A DNA stretch of 64,000 nt from Gaeumannomyces sp. JS-464 (Eukaryota > Ascomycota > Sordariomycetes > Magnaporthales > Magnaporthaceae). Made by a program: the position numbers and the translations under genes. Below, piece by piece: positions 52,301-62,708 of this stretch; positions within the stretch are counted from its first letter, which is position 1, and every line of letters starts with the position of its first letter. The stretch is from contig NGZR01000001.1 in NCBI GenBank assembly GCA_002197995.1, positions 1,426,001-1,490,000 of the forward strand, in the 5' to 3' direction. The notes below the pieces were generated by a model, which had not been told where the DNA came from, did no database searches, and saw only the letters and a list, made by a program, of their open reading frames with translations.

Positions 52301-54069
52301 TTAATCACCGTCGCAAGGAGGTAACCGACGAGATGCTCAACGACGCGCTATTGAAGGCGGTAAAACGCGGTGACGAAGGCTTGGCGACCGTCCTGTTGGA
52401 GGCCGGCGCGGGCAAAAACCACGGGGGCAGATCCGGCCGGACCCCGCTCCATGCGGCCTCGTTCTGCGGCCACGAGAACATTGTACGGCATCTGCTGGTG
52501 CGGGTACGTCGACTTGAACAAGCTCGATTCTTGGGGACGACACCCCCTTGATAGACGCGGCGGAAAACGGCCATTACGGGCATTGTCAAACTGCTACTCG
52601 ACGCCGGCGCCACGGCGAATCCGAATGACAACTTGCGCGCCAGCCCTCTCTACCAGGCTGCCGTCAGAGGACGGGCCAGCGTCCGTGAGGCTGCTCCTCG
52701 GAAAGGGGCGAGAGGTTTTCCGGTACGCGGCACAAGCGACGATGGACTACCGCCACTTCTCGCAGCAATAACAAGGCGTGGATTGACGGCGATTCTGGAG
52801 ACGATTCTTCAATCCCAGGAGGACACTTCCGCGGGTCTGACGTCCTTGCCAAATGCTTTCACGCCGCGCTTCGCCGCAACGACGATGCCGGAACGGGTGC
52901 CGCCCCTGCTCAAATACGACACCGATCCCAGCACGGTGAGCGCTAGGCAATGCTTTGGTGAGGCCATACACGAGTGCGCGTACTACGGGGACGTGAGAAT
53001 GGCGCGTCTCCTGCTCAACCACTTTGGCAAGGCCTCGGTAAAACAGCACCGCCAGTCAATTCCACACACCCCCTCATATCAGCCGTGTCACGCGCGTATC
53101 GGGGGGGGTCGAGGCCAAAACACGGGAGCGGACCGGGAAGCGGACTGGCGGCTGGCGAGGCAGAAAAGAAATGGTACAGTATCTCCGAGGAGAGGGCGGC
53201 AACCCCGAAATCTCGGGCGGCATGTGGTGGGGGGAACATGCTGAATGCCGCCGTTGTCAAGCACGTCCTTCGACGAGCTGGGGATTCTCCCGTCACCCGC
53301 GTGAGACACCACGGAGGGCCGCGGCGCGTTCCATCTGGTTTTCTGCATCAAGAATGCACGTGCGCGGTCGAGAAGCTGAAGCTTCTGACCGAGCAAAGCC
53401 GGCGGCGGCGGCGGCTCCCACCCTCTGGGCCCGGGACGCGCATGAGAAAGGCTGACGTTGCACTTCGCCTGCTCCGGTGGCGCCTTGCAAGCGACGGGAT
53501 ATCTGTGGGACAACGAGGGCGGCCGGGGCAGGGTCAACGAGGCCGACGGGGACGGGTGGACACCTTTACACTGGGCCTACCGTCAGTAGGACGTCAGGCT
53601 GGTCGACCTGCTGATCGAAGGTGGTGCAGATCCCAACCGCACCAGCAAGGACGGCTGGACACTGTGAGACGTCGCCGTCTTTCACATGAACGGCGGCTTT
53701 GCCCCGTCGCTGAACAAGGAGCCAGGGGCCGCCTCGGCTCACGGCACAGGGATCGACACCAGCAAAGTTGTGATAAGCTGCTTGACGGTAGGCGAAAAGT
53801 CTCTTCCTTCCCCCGAAAGTCTCGGGCCCACCAGATATATACAAGTCTTGCTATCTGAGGCTAGCCAACTAAAAATCTGCGCGCTAAAGATTATCCACGG
53901 CCCTAGATACAGATTTGTCAGGTGTCCGTCCTATGATTTGTGCTTCAAGTGCTTGGGGCAGTCGTTGGAGCTTCATGCAAAGTTTTACGAAGGACACGAC
54001 GACTTTCGCATCTTCCTTGGACCGGTGGCTGAAGAGCCAGCAGTAGCAGCAGACGACGATACGGATTAG
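49395..54069 (+). pseudogene. Broken NACHT-ankyrin-ZZ protein (NLR-like)
   Basis: The order of parts matches fungal NLR-like proteins that act in non-self recognition. A NACHT start is recognisable near 49740-49870, but its P-loop is ruined (GEPRETPVSSGVAKRQ where GxxGxGKS is expected), followed by KGATAAS and, one frame over, RFFNSAGDYI. The NACHT middle at 50100-50911 reads YLFAPLCYQILIGHG to CDRPFVSDAMGILNHCARPL. Ankyrin-type repeats follow from about 51570 to 53650 (DGDTPLHIAARPGYSDMVQL, GRTPLHAASFCGHENIVRHL, DGWTPLHWAYRQ). The C-terminus resembles a ZZ zinc finger (GPRYRFVRCPSYDLCFKC) that lacks some Cys ligands. Besides several frame changes there are in-frame stops at 53587-53589 and 53665-53667; the second sits where CGA is expected, a C-to-T change. 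These cannot be homopolymer errors, so I call a real pseudogene. Confidence 0.75.
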
Positions 54070-54254
54070 GTTAGCCTTGACTACAATCAAGCCTTGTTTG
54101 TTTTGATGAAGCGGAGCTTCTACACATATGAGTCCTAGTTTTTGATTCAAAACTTGAGGCCTTACCGCCCAGACGCTAGAATCCAAGCACAGCAAAGCGC
54201 ACTTGCTGCTTCATCCAAAATGGTCGGGGCATAGACGACGCGATGCAGAGGATC

Positions 54255-54981
54255 TCAGTCCGAAAGCTGCATATCCGTCTCGGGAGGCGACAGCCGCAGT
54301 ATCTTCTCCTTGAACCAGGTCCAATACTCTTCAGTCGTGTACTTGGCGAGGCGGCGCAGGCCCCAGACGATGCAATAAATGCCGTAGATGCTAGAGGTGC
54401 TGCCGAAAGTGCCGTCGATCAGTTGGGTGACGTGGCCCGTCGCCATGTCCTTGATGGTCGCGGTGAAGCGCCACTGGTGGCCCACGATGTAGATGCCGGG
54501 GAGGAACTCGAGGCTCTCGAGGGCGCCGGCGGCGGGCGAGCGGCCCTCGTGCTCGGTCTCGGCGAGCAACTCCAGCATCTTCCAGTGGGCAAACTGCCAC
54601 ACCCCCAGCTGGGTTTCGGACTGCACCGCGTTGCCGTCCTGACGCTTGAGCGCGATGCTCAACGCGATCGGCCACTTTGCGAGAGGCAGGTGGTCGGTGT
54701 GGTTGATGCTCAAGTTGTGCTGCGCGCTCTTGAGTCGCCGGATAGCCGCGGCGGCCTCCGTCTCGGCAGTGTGGCCGACGGTGAGCTGCAGGCTCTCGAG
54801 CCGTCGGACGGCCGTCGTGGCAGCGCGGGCCTCGGTGGTGTGGGCGTTGGCGTCCTCGGAAGCGTCCGCGTGGCCCGGGGGCGGGGTCCAAGCGGGATTG
54901 ATGGCGACGCAGAAGTCGACCATTTTGCCGGCCGGACACGTCGGGGGCAAAAGCTCCCGGTCCGACACTCGAGCGCTTGCG
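54255..54981 (-). pseudogene. PD-(D/E)XK nuclease-like protein, copy 5 (second exon only)
   Basis: The frame from 54981 to the stop at 54255 equals exon 2 of copy 4: RVSDRELLPPTCPAGKMVDF, SINHTDYLPLAKWPIALSIALKRQ, ETQLGVWQFAHWKMLELLAE, LEFLPGIYIVGHQWRFTATI and EEYWTWFKEKIL. The acceptor GATCGACAG precedes it at the position of the family intron. No exon 1 homologue was found upstream to 55900, so the copy is 5'-truncated. The E of the E-x-K motif is Ala (SIALKR), so even a full protein would be expected to be inactive. The C-terminal frame is otherwise uninterrupted. An alternative is expression from the ATG at 55058 (MVSRFCSPLLL), which I consider less likely. Confidence 0.75.
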
Positions 54982-55909
54982 CTGTCGATCAAAATGCGTG
55001 CAAAGTCAGATCCCGCGGAAACAGAGAGGAGGAGGGGGGAGCAGAACCGAGAGACCAACAGGGCGATTGCCTTGTAAGCTTCCTCGCCGTATATTCGTGA
55101 GCCGACATACTAGACACGCGGCTTTGCCCCACGCTGGTGGCGCCGACCCTCGGTTTGAGACGCAAGCACCTAGGTGCCGAGTTGATATTTAGTTACTGTG
55201 GCTGGACGCATTCAAAGCTTGATGCCGGCAACAAAGGCGATAACGCCCCTGCTGGCGATGTTCAGACTCACCGCGCTCCCAGGTGTGGAGGACGAAGGCA
55301 GCAAGGTTGTTTTCGTGCTTCTGGTCAAAGCCCTTCTCGCTACCTCTTGCCAGGTAGGCTACATGCAACAGCAAGGCAGCGCGGAGAGCGAGTACGGGAC
55401 TTGGGGGGGGGGGGGGGTGGGGATGGGTATGACACCGCCCCCCCCCTCACTCACTCCTCGTCACAAATCTCAGTTGATTTGTGCCGCCGAAGGGGTGCGC
55501 GCTTGATAAAAATGAGCCTCATACCTTTGTGGTACTTTAACGTCTGCGAGCACAGCAAAAACAACCCTCCTCGCAGGCAGGTCCTTTTACACATGTGGTG
55601 AAGTGAGGATGCCACTCGCAGCTTGCAAACATGGAGGCGTCTCTGAGGCGAAATATGTCACATGTGGACAGCAGGTTTTATTTCATCACCAACTCCGTAT
55701 ATTTGGCAAAATGCTTGCTAGAAAAATCCAAAATAACGCCGTCGCTACCGTACACGACGCAGGCCTTGCAAGCGACACGGCTGCAGCAAGCACCAAAACC
55801 AGACAGGGGAAATCAGCTCAAAAGAAAAAGCCTCATCAGCGGCCTCCTCCGCCCCGGTCGACCTGTTAGGATCGTTCGGGGAGGGGGCCTATACAGAGGG
55901 GTGAAGCGC
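54982..55909. other. Spacer between nuclease copy 5 and the repeat-precursor gene
   Basis: No supported gene. A G-run (about 55406-55417) and a C-run (55437-55446) are present. The long plus-strand frame that begins here and runs through the next gene is its antisense shadow. Confidence 0.5.
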
Positions 55910-56851
55910 CTACTGCCTCCTGGGGGCGCCGGGGGTGTCCTTGGGGCCGACGATGGTCGGCTTGGGGATGGTGAGCTTGGGCGGGGGCGAGGCGCCTTGT
56001 TTGGGCTTCACGGGGGACCGCGCGACCAGCTCGGGGGCGGCGAGCGCCTCCTCGTCGGCGGCCTCGTCGGTCGAGCGCCTGTCCTTCTTCTTGGTCTGCT
56101 TGTTCTTGGAGCTCTCGGTCGGCTTCATGTAGTTGGGCTGCTTGGGCTTGGCCATGTCCTTAGCGGACCTTCCGGGGGGGAGCGGCAGGGGGTACAAAGC
56201 ACCGGCCTCCTCGACCTCATCGGTCGAGCGCCTGCTCTTCTTCTTGGTCTGCTTGTTCTTGGAGCTCTCAGTAGGCTTCATGTAGTTGGGCTGCTTAGGT
56301 TTGGCCATGTCCTTGGAGGACCTTCCGGGAGGCAGGGGCAGAGGGTACAGCGCGCCCGCCTCCTCGACCTCATCGGTCGAGCGCCTGCTCTTCTTCTTGG
56401 TCTGCTTGTTCCTGGAGCTCTCAGTAGGCTTCATGTAGTTGGGCTGCTTAGGTTTGGCCATGTCCTTAGCGGACCTTCCGGGGGGGAGCGGCAGGGGGTA
56501 CAAAGCACCGGCCTCCTCGACCTCATCGGTCGACCGCTTGCCATGCTTTGTGGTCTGCTTGTTCTTGGAGCTCTCGGTAGGCTTCATGTAGTTGGGCTGC
56601 TTAGGCTCGGACTTCGGCGCCGGAGCAGTGTAGCCATGCTTCTCCCTGGACCTCCGAGGAGGGTCCATCTTGTAGTCGGGCGGGAGCTTGAAGGCGCGCT
56701 TGGCGAAGGCGAAGGCGTCCTCGTCGGCGACCTCAGAGCCAGGGAGGTCCCGCGCGGCGAGGCCGGTGGACGACCTGTCGAGCGGGAAGGCCATCGACGG
56801 GATGCCGCCGATGGCCAACAAGGCCAGGAGATAGGACGGAGTGAACCGCAT
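55910..56851 (-). CDS. Secreted Kex2-type repeat precursor protein, 313 aa
   Basis: MRFTPSYLLALLAIGGIPSMA is a good signal peptide. The pro-region has Kex2-type sites (AFAKR before AFKLPPDYK). Then a 51-residue unit repeats three times with a fourth partial copy: it starts after KR or RR with STDEVEEAGALYPLPLPPGR, continues SAKDMAKPKQPNYMKPTESS and ends in a Lys/Arg run before the next dibasic site. The repeat period in DNA is 153 bp and the copies are nearly identical. The C-terminus is Pro/Lys-rich (PKLTIPKPTIVGPKDTPG). This is the architecture of fungal KEP proteins, some of which are precursors of ribosomally made cyclic peptides with Tyr crosslinks. Each unit offers two Tyr-containing segments (GALYPLPLPP and PNYMKP). 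No UstYa-like (DUF3328) gene was found in the window. The start was chosen at the signal peptide rather than at the upstream in-frame ATGs, which would give a pyrimidine-tract-derived peptide. Confidence 0.8.
   Translation of the reverse strand: MRFTPSYLLALLAIGGIPSMAFPLDRSSTGLAARDLPGSEVADEDAFAFAKRAFKLPPDYKMDPPRRSREKHGYTAPAPKSEPKQPNYMKPTESSKNKQTTKHGKRSTDEVEEAGALYPLPLPPGRSAKDMAKPKQPNYMKPTESSRNKQTKKKSRRSTDEVEEAGALYPLPLPPGRSSKDMAKPKQPNYMKPTESSKNKQTKKKSRRSTDEVEEAGALYPLPLPPGRSAKDMAKPKQPNYMKPTESSKNKQTKKKDRRSTDEAADEEALAAPELVARSPVKPKQGASPPPKLTIPKPTIVGPKDTPGAPRRQ
56060..56610 (-). repeat. 153-bp tandem coding repeat in the precursor gene
   Basis: The phrase CTCATCGGTCGA recurs at 56216, 56369 and 56522, exactly 153 bp apart, with a diverged fourth copy near 56063. 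Near-identity at DNA level implies recent duplication or ongoing homogenisation. Confidence 0.9.
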
Positions 56852-57032
56852 GATGGCAAGTGGAAATGCAAGATACGAGGGTTGGTAAGATAGAAAAAAA
56901 AAAAAAGATGACTGAAGGAAACAACACAAGGAAATACCCAAGAAGAAAAAATCCAGGCAAAAACAAAAAGAAAATGGGTTGTTGGTGGTGAAGAGAGGCT
57001 TCAAACCGAGGAATGGGCAGACGAGTCCATGG

Positions 57033-57040
57033 TTTATATA
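57033..57040 (-). promoter_or_regulatory. TATA box of the repeat-precursor gene
   Basis: The minus strand reads GGCTATATAAACC about 185 bp upstream of the ATG at 56851. A pyrimidine-rich leader (TTTTTTTTTTTTCTATC) lies between them. Confidence 0.6.
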
Positions 57041-59949
57041 GCCAGGTCTGGAGGTGTGCGCAGGCAAACCCACGCTCAAGTCCAGTGCCGTCCTATCCAG
57101 TAGAGTTCACAGAGTCTACGGCATGGAGCCATGCAGACGGCGTTTGGTGGCATTCTGCCCCTGGACGGCTTTGACCGATGGTGTTTTGGACGCACGGACG
57201 GGCGCAGCCGTGTGGCGACGGGTCACCCCAGTACAACGGTATGTACAACGACGTCGGCCGACGTGGTTTCTATTCTGGGCCAAAAGGAGGCGAAATTCCC
57301 CCGCCCGACCGCCGTCGCAACAACCTTCTCGAACCCGCCCTCTCGCGTCACCGACATCTGGGCGGCCGACGGCCGAGTCAATGCTGCGAAACTCTAAAAT
57401 AAATACTTGTTGATGTGGTATCGACAATACATACATACAACGTCACCCCCCCGGCGCAACCTAGCCGACCTGTCAGGACGGAGGGCTTCGGGAGGATCAT
57501 CAAGGGAGACGGGGTCCAGCGCCGGGGTCGTCAATCATGGCCACCGGTGTTTCAAGCGGCCACGTAATCGAGGGCCGGGATGCCGCGGAACGCTTTTATC
57601 AAGACACAAGTCCCGCTGCCGTCGCGGCTGCTCGTCCCCTGCTGACAGCGGTTGAACGATCTGCCGCAGGGGACTCGGTCAAGGGCAGGCCAACCCCCCT
57701 GTTGGAACCGCGCGACGCTGTCCATGCACGACCGGGAGTCGGCGTCGTGGCCCAGGCACGACGATTCCGGAACCGGAGCGCTCTCCAACGGCGGCGAGGG
57801 CGGGCCGGGTTGCCCTGCACTAGGTGCTGTATGTAGGTCCGGGCCACGGGGCGCTCCGGGCGGCGTTGTATGTCCTCGCTGGGCTCTTCTTCGTCAAAAG
57901 GTCACCGTTCGAGTGTTGCCCAGTTGACGCACGCACGCCCTTTAGGCTGGCCACGACGGAAAATCCGCACCTGGGTTTCGTCCTGACATGATATTTTTAA
58001 ACAATTGCCAAGCGACCTTTTGACGTGCGTATCGCCGCCGCCCGTTCGTCTGGTTTGACTGAGGCTGCTGGGATGGCGAGCGACAGGCGGGGTGCTATTG
58101 GATGTTGGGCGAGTGGGCTGGAGAGTATCAATCGTTGGCAATATGGATTCCGCGCTATTGGCGGCTGGCAATTGGCGTCGTCTGGGGAGGACGATTCGAG
58201 ACTGGACTTTCAGCAGCCTCAGGCCCCACAAGACCCACTTGATTGGCCCCAAACGGCGCTGCGGCTCACTGCATCTCAGGCTTGGCGACCTCTATGCTAC
58301 AGATCTCTCTCCCTCAACCACCTACATGCCTAGGTAGGTACCTAGGTAGGTAGGTAGGTAGCATATCCCAGCAACGCCGGATACAACCCGCAGCATTTCC
58401 CGCCACTCTGGCTGGGGATTTTGATTATGACCGAGCCGGAGTCCGAACTGGAGTCCGAGGAGGCCAAGGAGCCGGCCGTGAGAGTCCGTCCGCACGCTGT
58501 CGTTTTTTCGGACCGCAATGTTTGACGTTTGGGTCGCACCCAAAAGCACGAGGTCTGAAAGCGCTTCAAGTGAAGCCCTTGATAGAAAGAATCCCTCCCC
58601 GCCTCCCCCTCCCCCTGCGCGAGGAGGAGGAGGCAAAATTATGCTTCACCAAGGATGGAAAAATATCGGGTGAGCTTTGTTACACCGGGAGCCCCGAGCC
58701 GCTCACACGTCGTGCTCAATGCTCTTGACCGGCGAGGGTGGGTTTAGGGCAAAAATCATTCGTTGCTTTCGAGATATCGGAACGATTTGGCCCTCCATCA
58801 GGAGAAATTTGGCCGCGCCGGAGGGGGCAGGAGTGGTCCGCACACCCTCTTTGACAACCTCCGCATTCATGGCATTCTCTCTTCTGCGGCCAGCCCTCTA
58901 ACCGAAACAGCTCTTGCGTAGGTGCCAGTCGCTCGTGATGAGCAGAACTTGTAGATGAAGCAGTTGGGCTGAGGGAAGGCGGTTCTGGTCGGGCCATAAA
59001 AGAAGGAGTGCTCTCCCGCACACACACACTCTCTCTATCCCCAAGAGTTTTGCTCAGCAGCCTCCTCGACCAGTTTAGCCTCGTCGGCATATAGGCAGGA
59101 CCTCCTGCGCGCAAACACTTGCACTTTTACAGAAAGCCCCCTGCTAGATCAATCCCATGGTCATCAAAGAATGGTGAGCCGCCCTTTCCATCCACTCCCT
59201 CATGCTGCCGCCCATCCGCACTACGAGCGCTTGCGTTAACGTGACACACAGCCGTGCGGCTGTGAATACTACGTCGCCGATGTCAAGGCCGGGCGCTGCA
59301 GGCGGGTCCCCCCGCACACCAGGAACAAGGAGATGGGAGACGGCCCGCTGCGCCAATGCCCCCAAGGAGGGCAGTGCCCCACCAGCAGACGAGTGACTGG
59401 CATAACGAACGCCATCACCAGCCCGAGGCCGAGTGCCCCGATTGCGCCACCTAGATTCGGGCTCCGGCGGAGGGGTGGGGCGTCACACCCTCTCTCACTT
59501 TGGGCAACGGGAGATGATCCGAAAGATCACGGTGCGGTCTTGTCAAAGGGGCGGCTCGGAGTCGTAGACTGTTTGGCTGGCCAGAGCTTTTTTTAGTTTG
59601 AGCAACTGGTGTGTCGGCCGCCTAAGCAGTGGAAGGGGAGCAGAGGGCTACCTACACACATCTTAGCCGCGCTACAAGCAATGGTAGCATCGACCGCGCT
59701 CAGGAGTGCCGGTCTATACAAAAGTATTATCGGGATTGCGGACGCCGCCGCTCAGCATTCCATTCACGCAGTAGTAGCCGCCTGTAGGGCTCCCCCTTGT
59801 GAACACGGCCGTAAACCGGGACCCGTCGTCATAACATGAGCTAGTCGGGCGGGCCTCGCAGACGATCGAGGGGGGTGGTTGCAGGGCAGGTTCCCGAAGA
59901 TGCAGACGACGGTGCGCAGGGGGAAACGCCAGTTCAGCCGCACGAGTTC
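57041..59949. other. Degenerate region, no supported gene
   Basis: Short frames on both strands without family-like sequence. Minus-strand traces such as VVFTAARLCVTLTQALVVRM (59215-59300) and LNWRFPLRTVVCIFGNLP (59890-59950) look like pieces of real proteins but could not be assigned. Confidence 0.4.
58327..58365 (+). repeat. (TAGG)n palindromic repeat
   Basis: CCTAGGTAGGTACCTAGG followed by three more TAGG units; the same dispersed motif as at 22686 and 28566. Confidence 0.85.
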
Positions 59950-61600
59950 ATCTACCACTGATGGGGAGCGATGGAGCTAAAGGGGCAGCGAAACGACGCC
60001 GCGGTCCTGCAACGGTGTGCGCTGGGCTATCCTCGCCCAAACCCCCCGCGTGAATAAAGGCGAAAGCCGCCCTCCGCGTGGCGCTCTCTCTCGCGAATCC
60101 GTCTTCAACGGGAGGGTCCGAGAAAAACCAGTGGCAGTCGAGATTTGCGGAGACCCATACAGGCAGCGGAGTCGGCGATAGGCCCCTGTTCCTACCAGAG
60201 GCCACAAAATCCACCTTCGTTCCATTCAAAATGGAGCGACCCATGATCTCGGCTGGTACACCCCCTGCGGCACTTCTTGCTTGTTTGCGGCTGTGGTTCC
60301 TCGTTTTCGTCCTCGCTCAAGGCGGCGCCGTCGGGCGCAGTGGGCACTATGACGGCGGCTCTCAAGCGGTGGCGGCGGCGCCTTTGGAAAGCGGGAGCGG
60401 GGGAGGACGGGCTTGGAGGCTGGGGGTATGGGTGTGGCGTCGTCGGGGCAGTCGGGCCTTACGGTAGGCGAGCTCTGGTTCCGGTGCCGCTGTTGTCGCC
60501 GCTGCCGCTGTCGTCTGAATCGGGGCTTTGTTCCCATTTGGCAAGCAGCTCCTCCACCCTCTTGCGGTTCTTTTCCCTGGCCTCGGGCGGCGTGTGGCGG
60601 CTAGGGTAGTCTTGGGCGACCTGTTCGCCATACTTTTGGGCCCTGCATGGCTGGATGACGGAGACGAAAAGGTTGAGTCTCCGTTGGACGTGCTCCCCGA
60701 GTTTCTCGTCCACAGGGTCTCTTCTCCATATCAGGGTGTTGAGCCCTGTGGTGGGGTAGGCGTCGTCGCCGAGGCGGTCCCACTGGTGATAGGACTGTCA
60801 GCGCGGCTTGGCAACTCTGCGTAGGTTCAAGGATGGAGGGACAACCTTGCCAGCGATGTCAACCTTTAGGTTATTCGTCACTTCCGCCGTCCCCAGGTCC
60901 AGGAGAACTTGCCCGCTTCTGCGACGACGATTTCCCAGTAACGCCCACGTTGGCCGGCCTTACGGCGACGCCGACTTCACCACGACGCCGGCTTCAGGTC
61001 GCCGTGAAGCTGGCCAGCCCCAGCTGTGCAGAAGCTTGAACCCCCATCCCCCACCCCCGGCGGTGGTCGCGGCCCAGGCCTCCGGTGCGAAGCGCCATAA
61101 TGCAGGTCGTGTTCCTTTCGTGCGGCTCGGCGGGGACATGCACCCACTTGTTATCCTTGTCGCTCCAGACGCGATTCGGCAGGTAGCCCTGGAGTTTGTG
61201 GAACCTGGCGCGGCCGTCCGGGCACTTGATGGAGGATGGCGATGGCCTGCCGTGCTCGAGGAAGGCGTCTATCTCGGCCCGCGCGTCGTCCGTGAGCGGA
61301 AACTGCCGCCGAGCTCCAAAGGCAATGGATGCCTTTGCTTTGAACGCGGCGCGCGTGTTCCGTGGAGCACTCGTGTGGGGGATCGCGGGTCGTACCTGCC
61401 ATGGTTGCCGTCCCTTTCTGCGTTGATTTTCTAGCAGCTTCCAGGCTTCTGGCGGATTTATTTTGCAGTTGAAGAAGTCGCGTTCGTGTTGCTGTCCAAA
61501 GCTGGCCGACAAATGCACCGAGTGAAAGCGCCCGAATTGAACAGTGGCCAGCCCTGCTTTTATTCAAAACAGCCCACAGCCAGGTTGGTCCTCCCACCTC
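59950..61600 (-). pseudogene. Degenerate unrecognised gene
   Basis: Protein-like stretches follow each other on the minus strand in changing frames. The first is EAWKLLENQRRKG to FPLTDDARAEIDAFLEHG and LQGYLPNRVWSDKDNKWVHV (61518-61120). Next come DEKLGEHVQRRLNLFVSVIQ and YPSRHTPPEAREKNRKRVEE (60713-60560), then GLSPTPLPVWVSANLDCHWF (60190-60110). The spacing and repeated frame changes suggest one decayed or error-laden gene. I do not recognise the family. Confidence 0.35.
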
Positions 61601-62708
61601 TCCTCAACAGCCATCTTCGTGTTGGCATTGAGTTCCCGGCAACAATGCCCTCTGTCCTCACATCCCACTGCCCTTCCTGCCACCGGGACACCACCCCGGC
61701 AAGCTTTTCGATAACGAGACTTAACTTACCGACTGTTCGTCGGCAGAGCATTTCCAAGGTCGAGAAGCGCTCGTCTCTGGTCAAGCTGGAATCGGGCCTC
61801 AATAGGGCATTCCTTGCGCGGATGAGGTCCTCCTCTGACCTCGGGAACCTCGTGCCGTTTGAGATTCCGGAGCGCCGCTCGTCGATTGTTTACTTGGCCG
61901 GCTCACAGAAGAGACAGCCGGAGGAGCAGTTCTCCGTCGATGACGCCTGGTAGTGTACCATTCTGCCCTTGCCAGCTTTTCAAATCTTGCCATTTCGCCT
62001 GCTCACACAAATCAATGACCTGGCCAGCCAGCCCCATTCACCACGCAAAGCCGCCAGTCCCTTGTGCTTGCAGCCACTCACTGCACACCTCGCACCTGTC
62101 AACTGCCCGCCTCTGTCTGCCATCCCTTGTTCGGAGAAGTCGGTAACAACGCCGCCGGCTGGGCCCGTGGTGGTCCGGTTCCGTTCGCAGAATCGAGTTC
62201 AGGCTTGTGTTGAACATATTTCTTGTCGGAAAAGACGAAAAGGAGGATGGCGAGGCGGATGGTGATGCTACCGATAATGACGGCAAGCCTGTCACCACCA
62301 CCCTAGAAGAAGGATGGCGAGGCAGGTGTTGATGCTACCAACAACAACGGCAAGCCCGTCGCCACCACCTTGACTTCGCAGCCTGCAGAGACACGGCTGT
62401 GCTCGGCAACCGATGGAATGGCTTGTGGAACATACTGAGCAGCCGTTTTGCAGCCGGCAACCCTGCCCAAGCTCGGGGCGGCTCTTTTGTTCGAGCGTCT
62501 GCAACCATTTACTGGCTTTTGCAGTCGCCATGCCCGCGGCGACGGGGCACGCAAAATGTTGGCGGGGTGCTTTGGGTGACGAGTAGGAAAGCTGCGACCT
62601 GAGAATCCCAGGTGTTCGCCAAGTGTTTGCCAGAGCGCACGCTTGCCTCAATTCCAAAAGCCTTGGTCGCCGTTCCCACTGCACAGCCACTTCTGGCGGC
62701 TCAAAAAC
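61601..62708. other. Intergenic region with one short frame
   Basis: The plus-strand frame 61646-61953 (MPSVLTSHCPSC...EEQFSVDDAW) is open but has no recognised relative. A direct repeat of GGATGGCGAGGC(A/G)G with GATGCTACC occurs at 62246-62272 and 62313-62338. The left copy is followed by GATAATGACGGCAAGCCTGTCACCACCACC and the right by AACAACAACGGCAAGCCC, giving a tandem duplication of about 67 bp. Confidence 0.45.

Noticed and set aside
55631..56893. A 420-codon open frame on the plus strand
   Set aside because: It is antisense to the repeat-precursor gene and its repetitive Gly/Leu peptide is just the complement of that gene's 153-bp repeat; the minus strand has the signal peptide, TATA box and dibasic sites.
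54000..58000. Search for UstYa-type tailoring genes (HxxHC motifs) around the repeat precursor
   Set aside because: No frame on either strand shows the paired HxxHC motifs, so a complete peptide biosynthetic cluster is not claimed.
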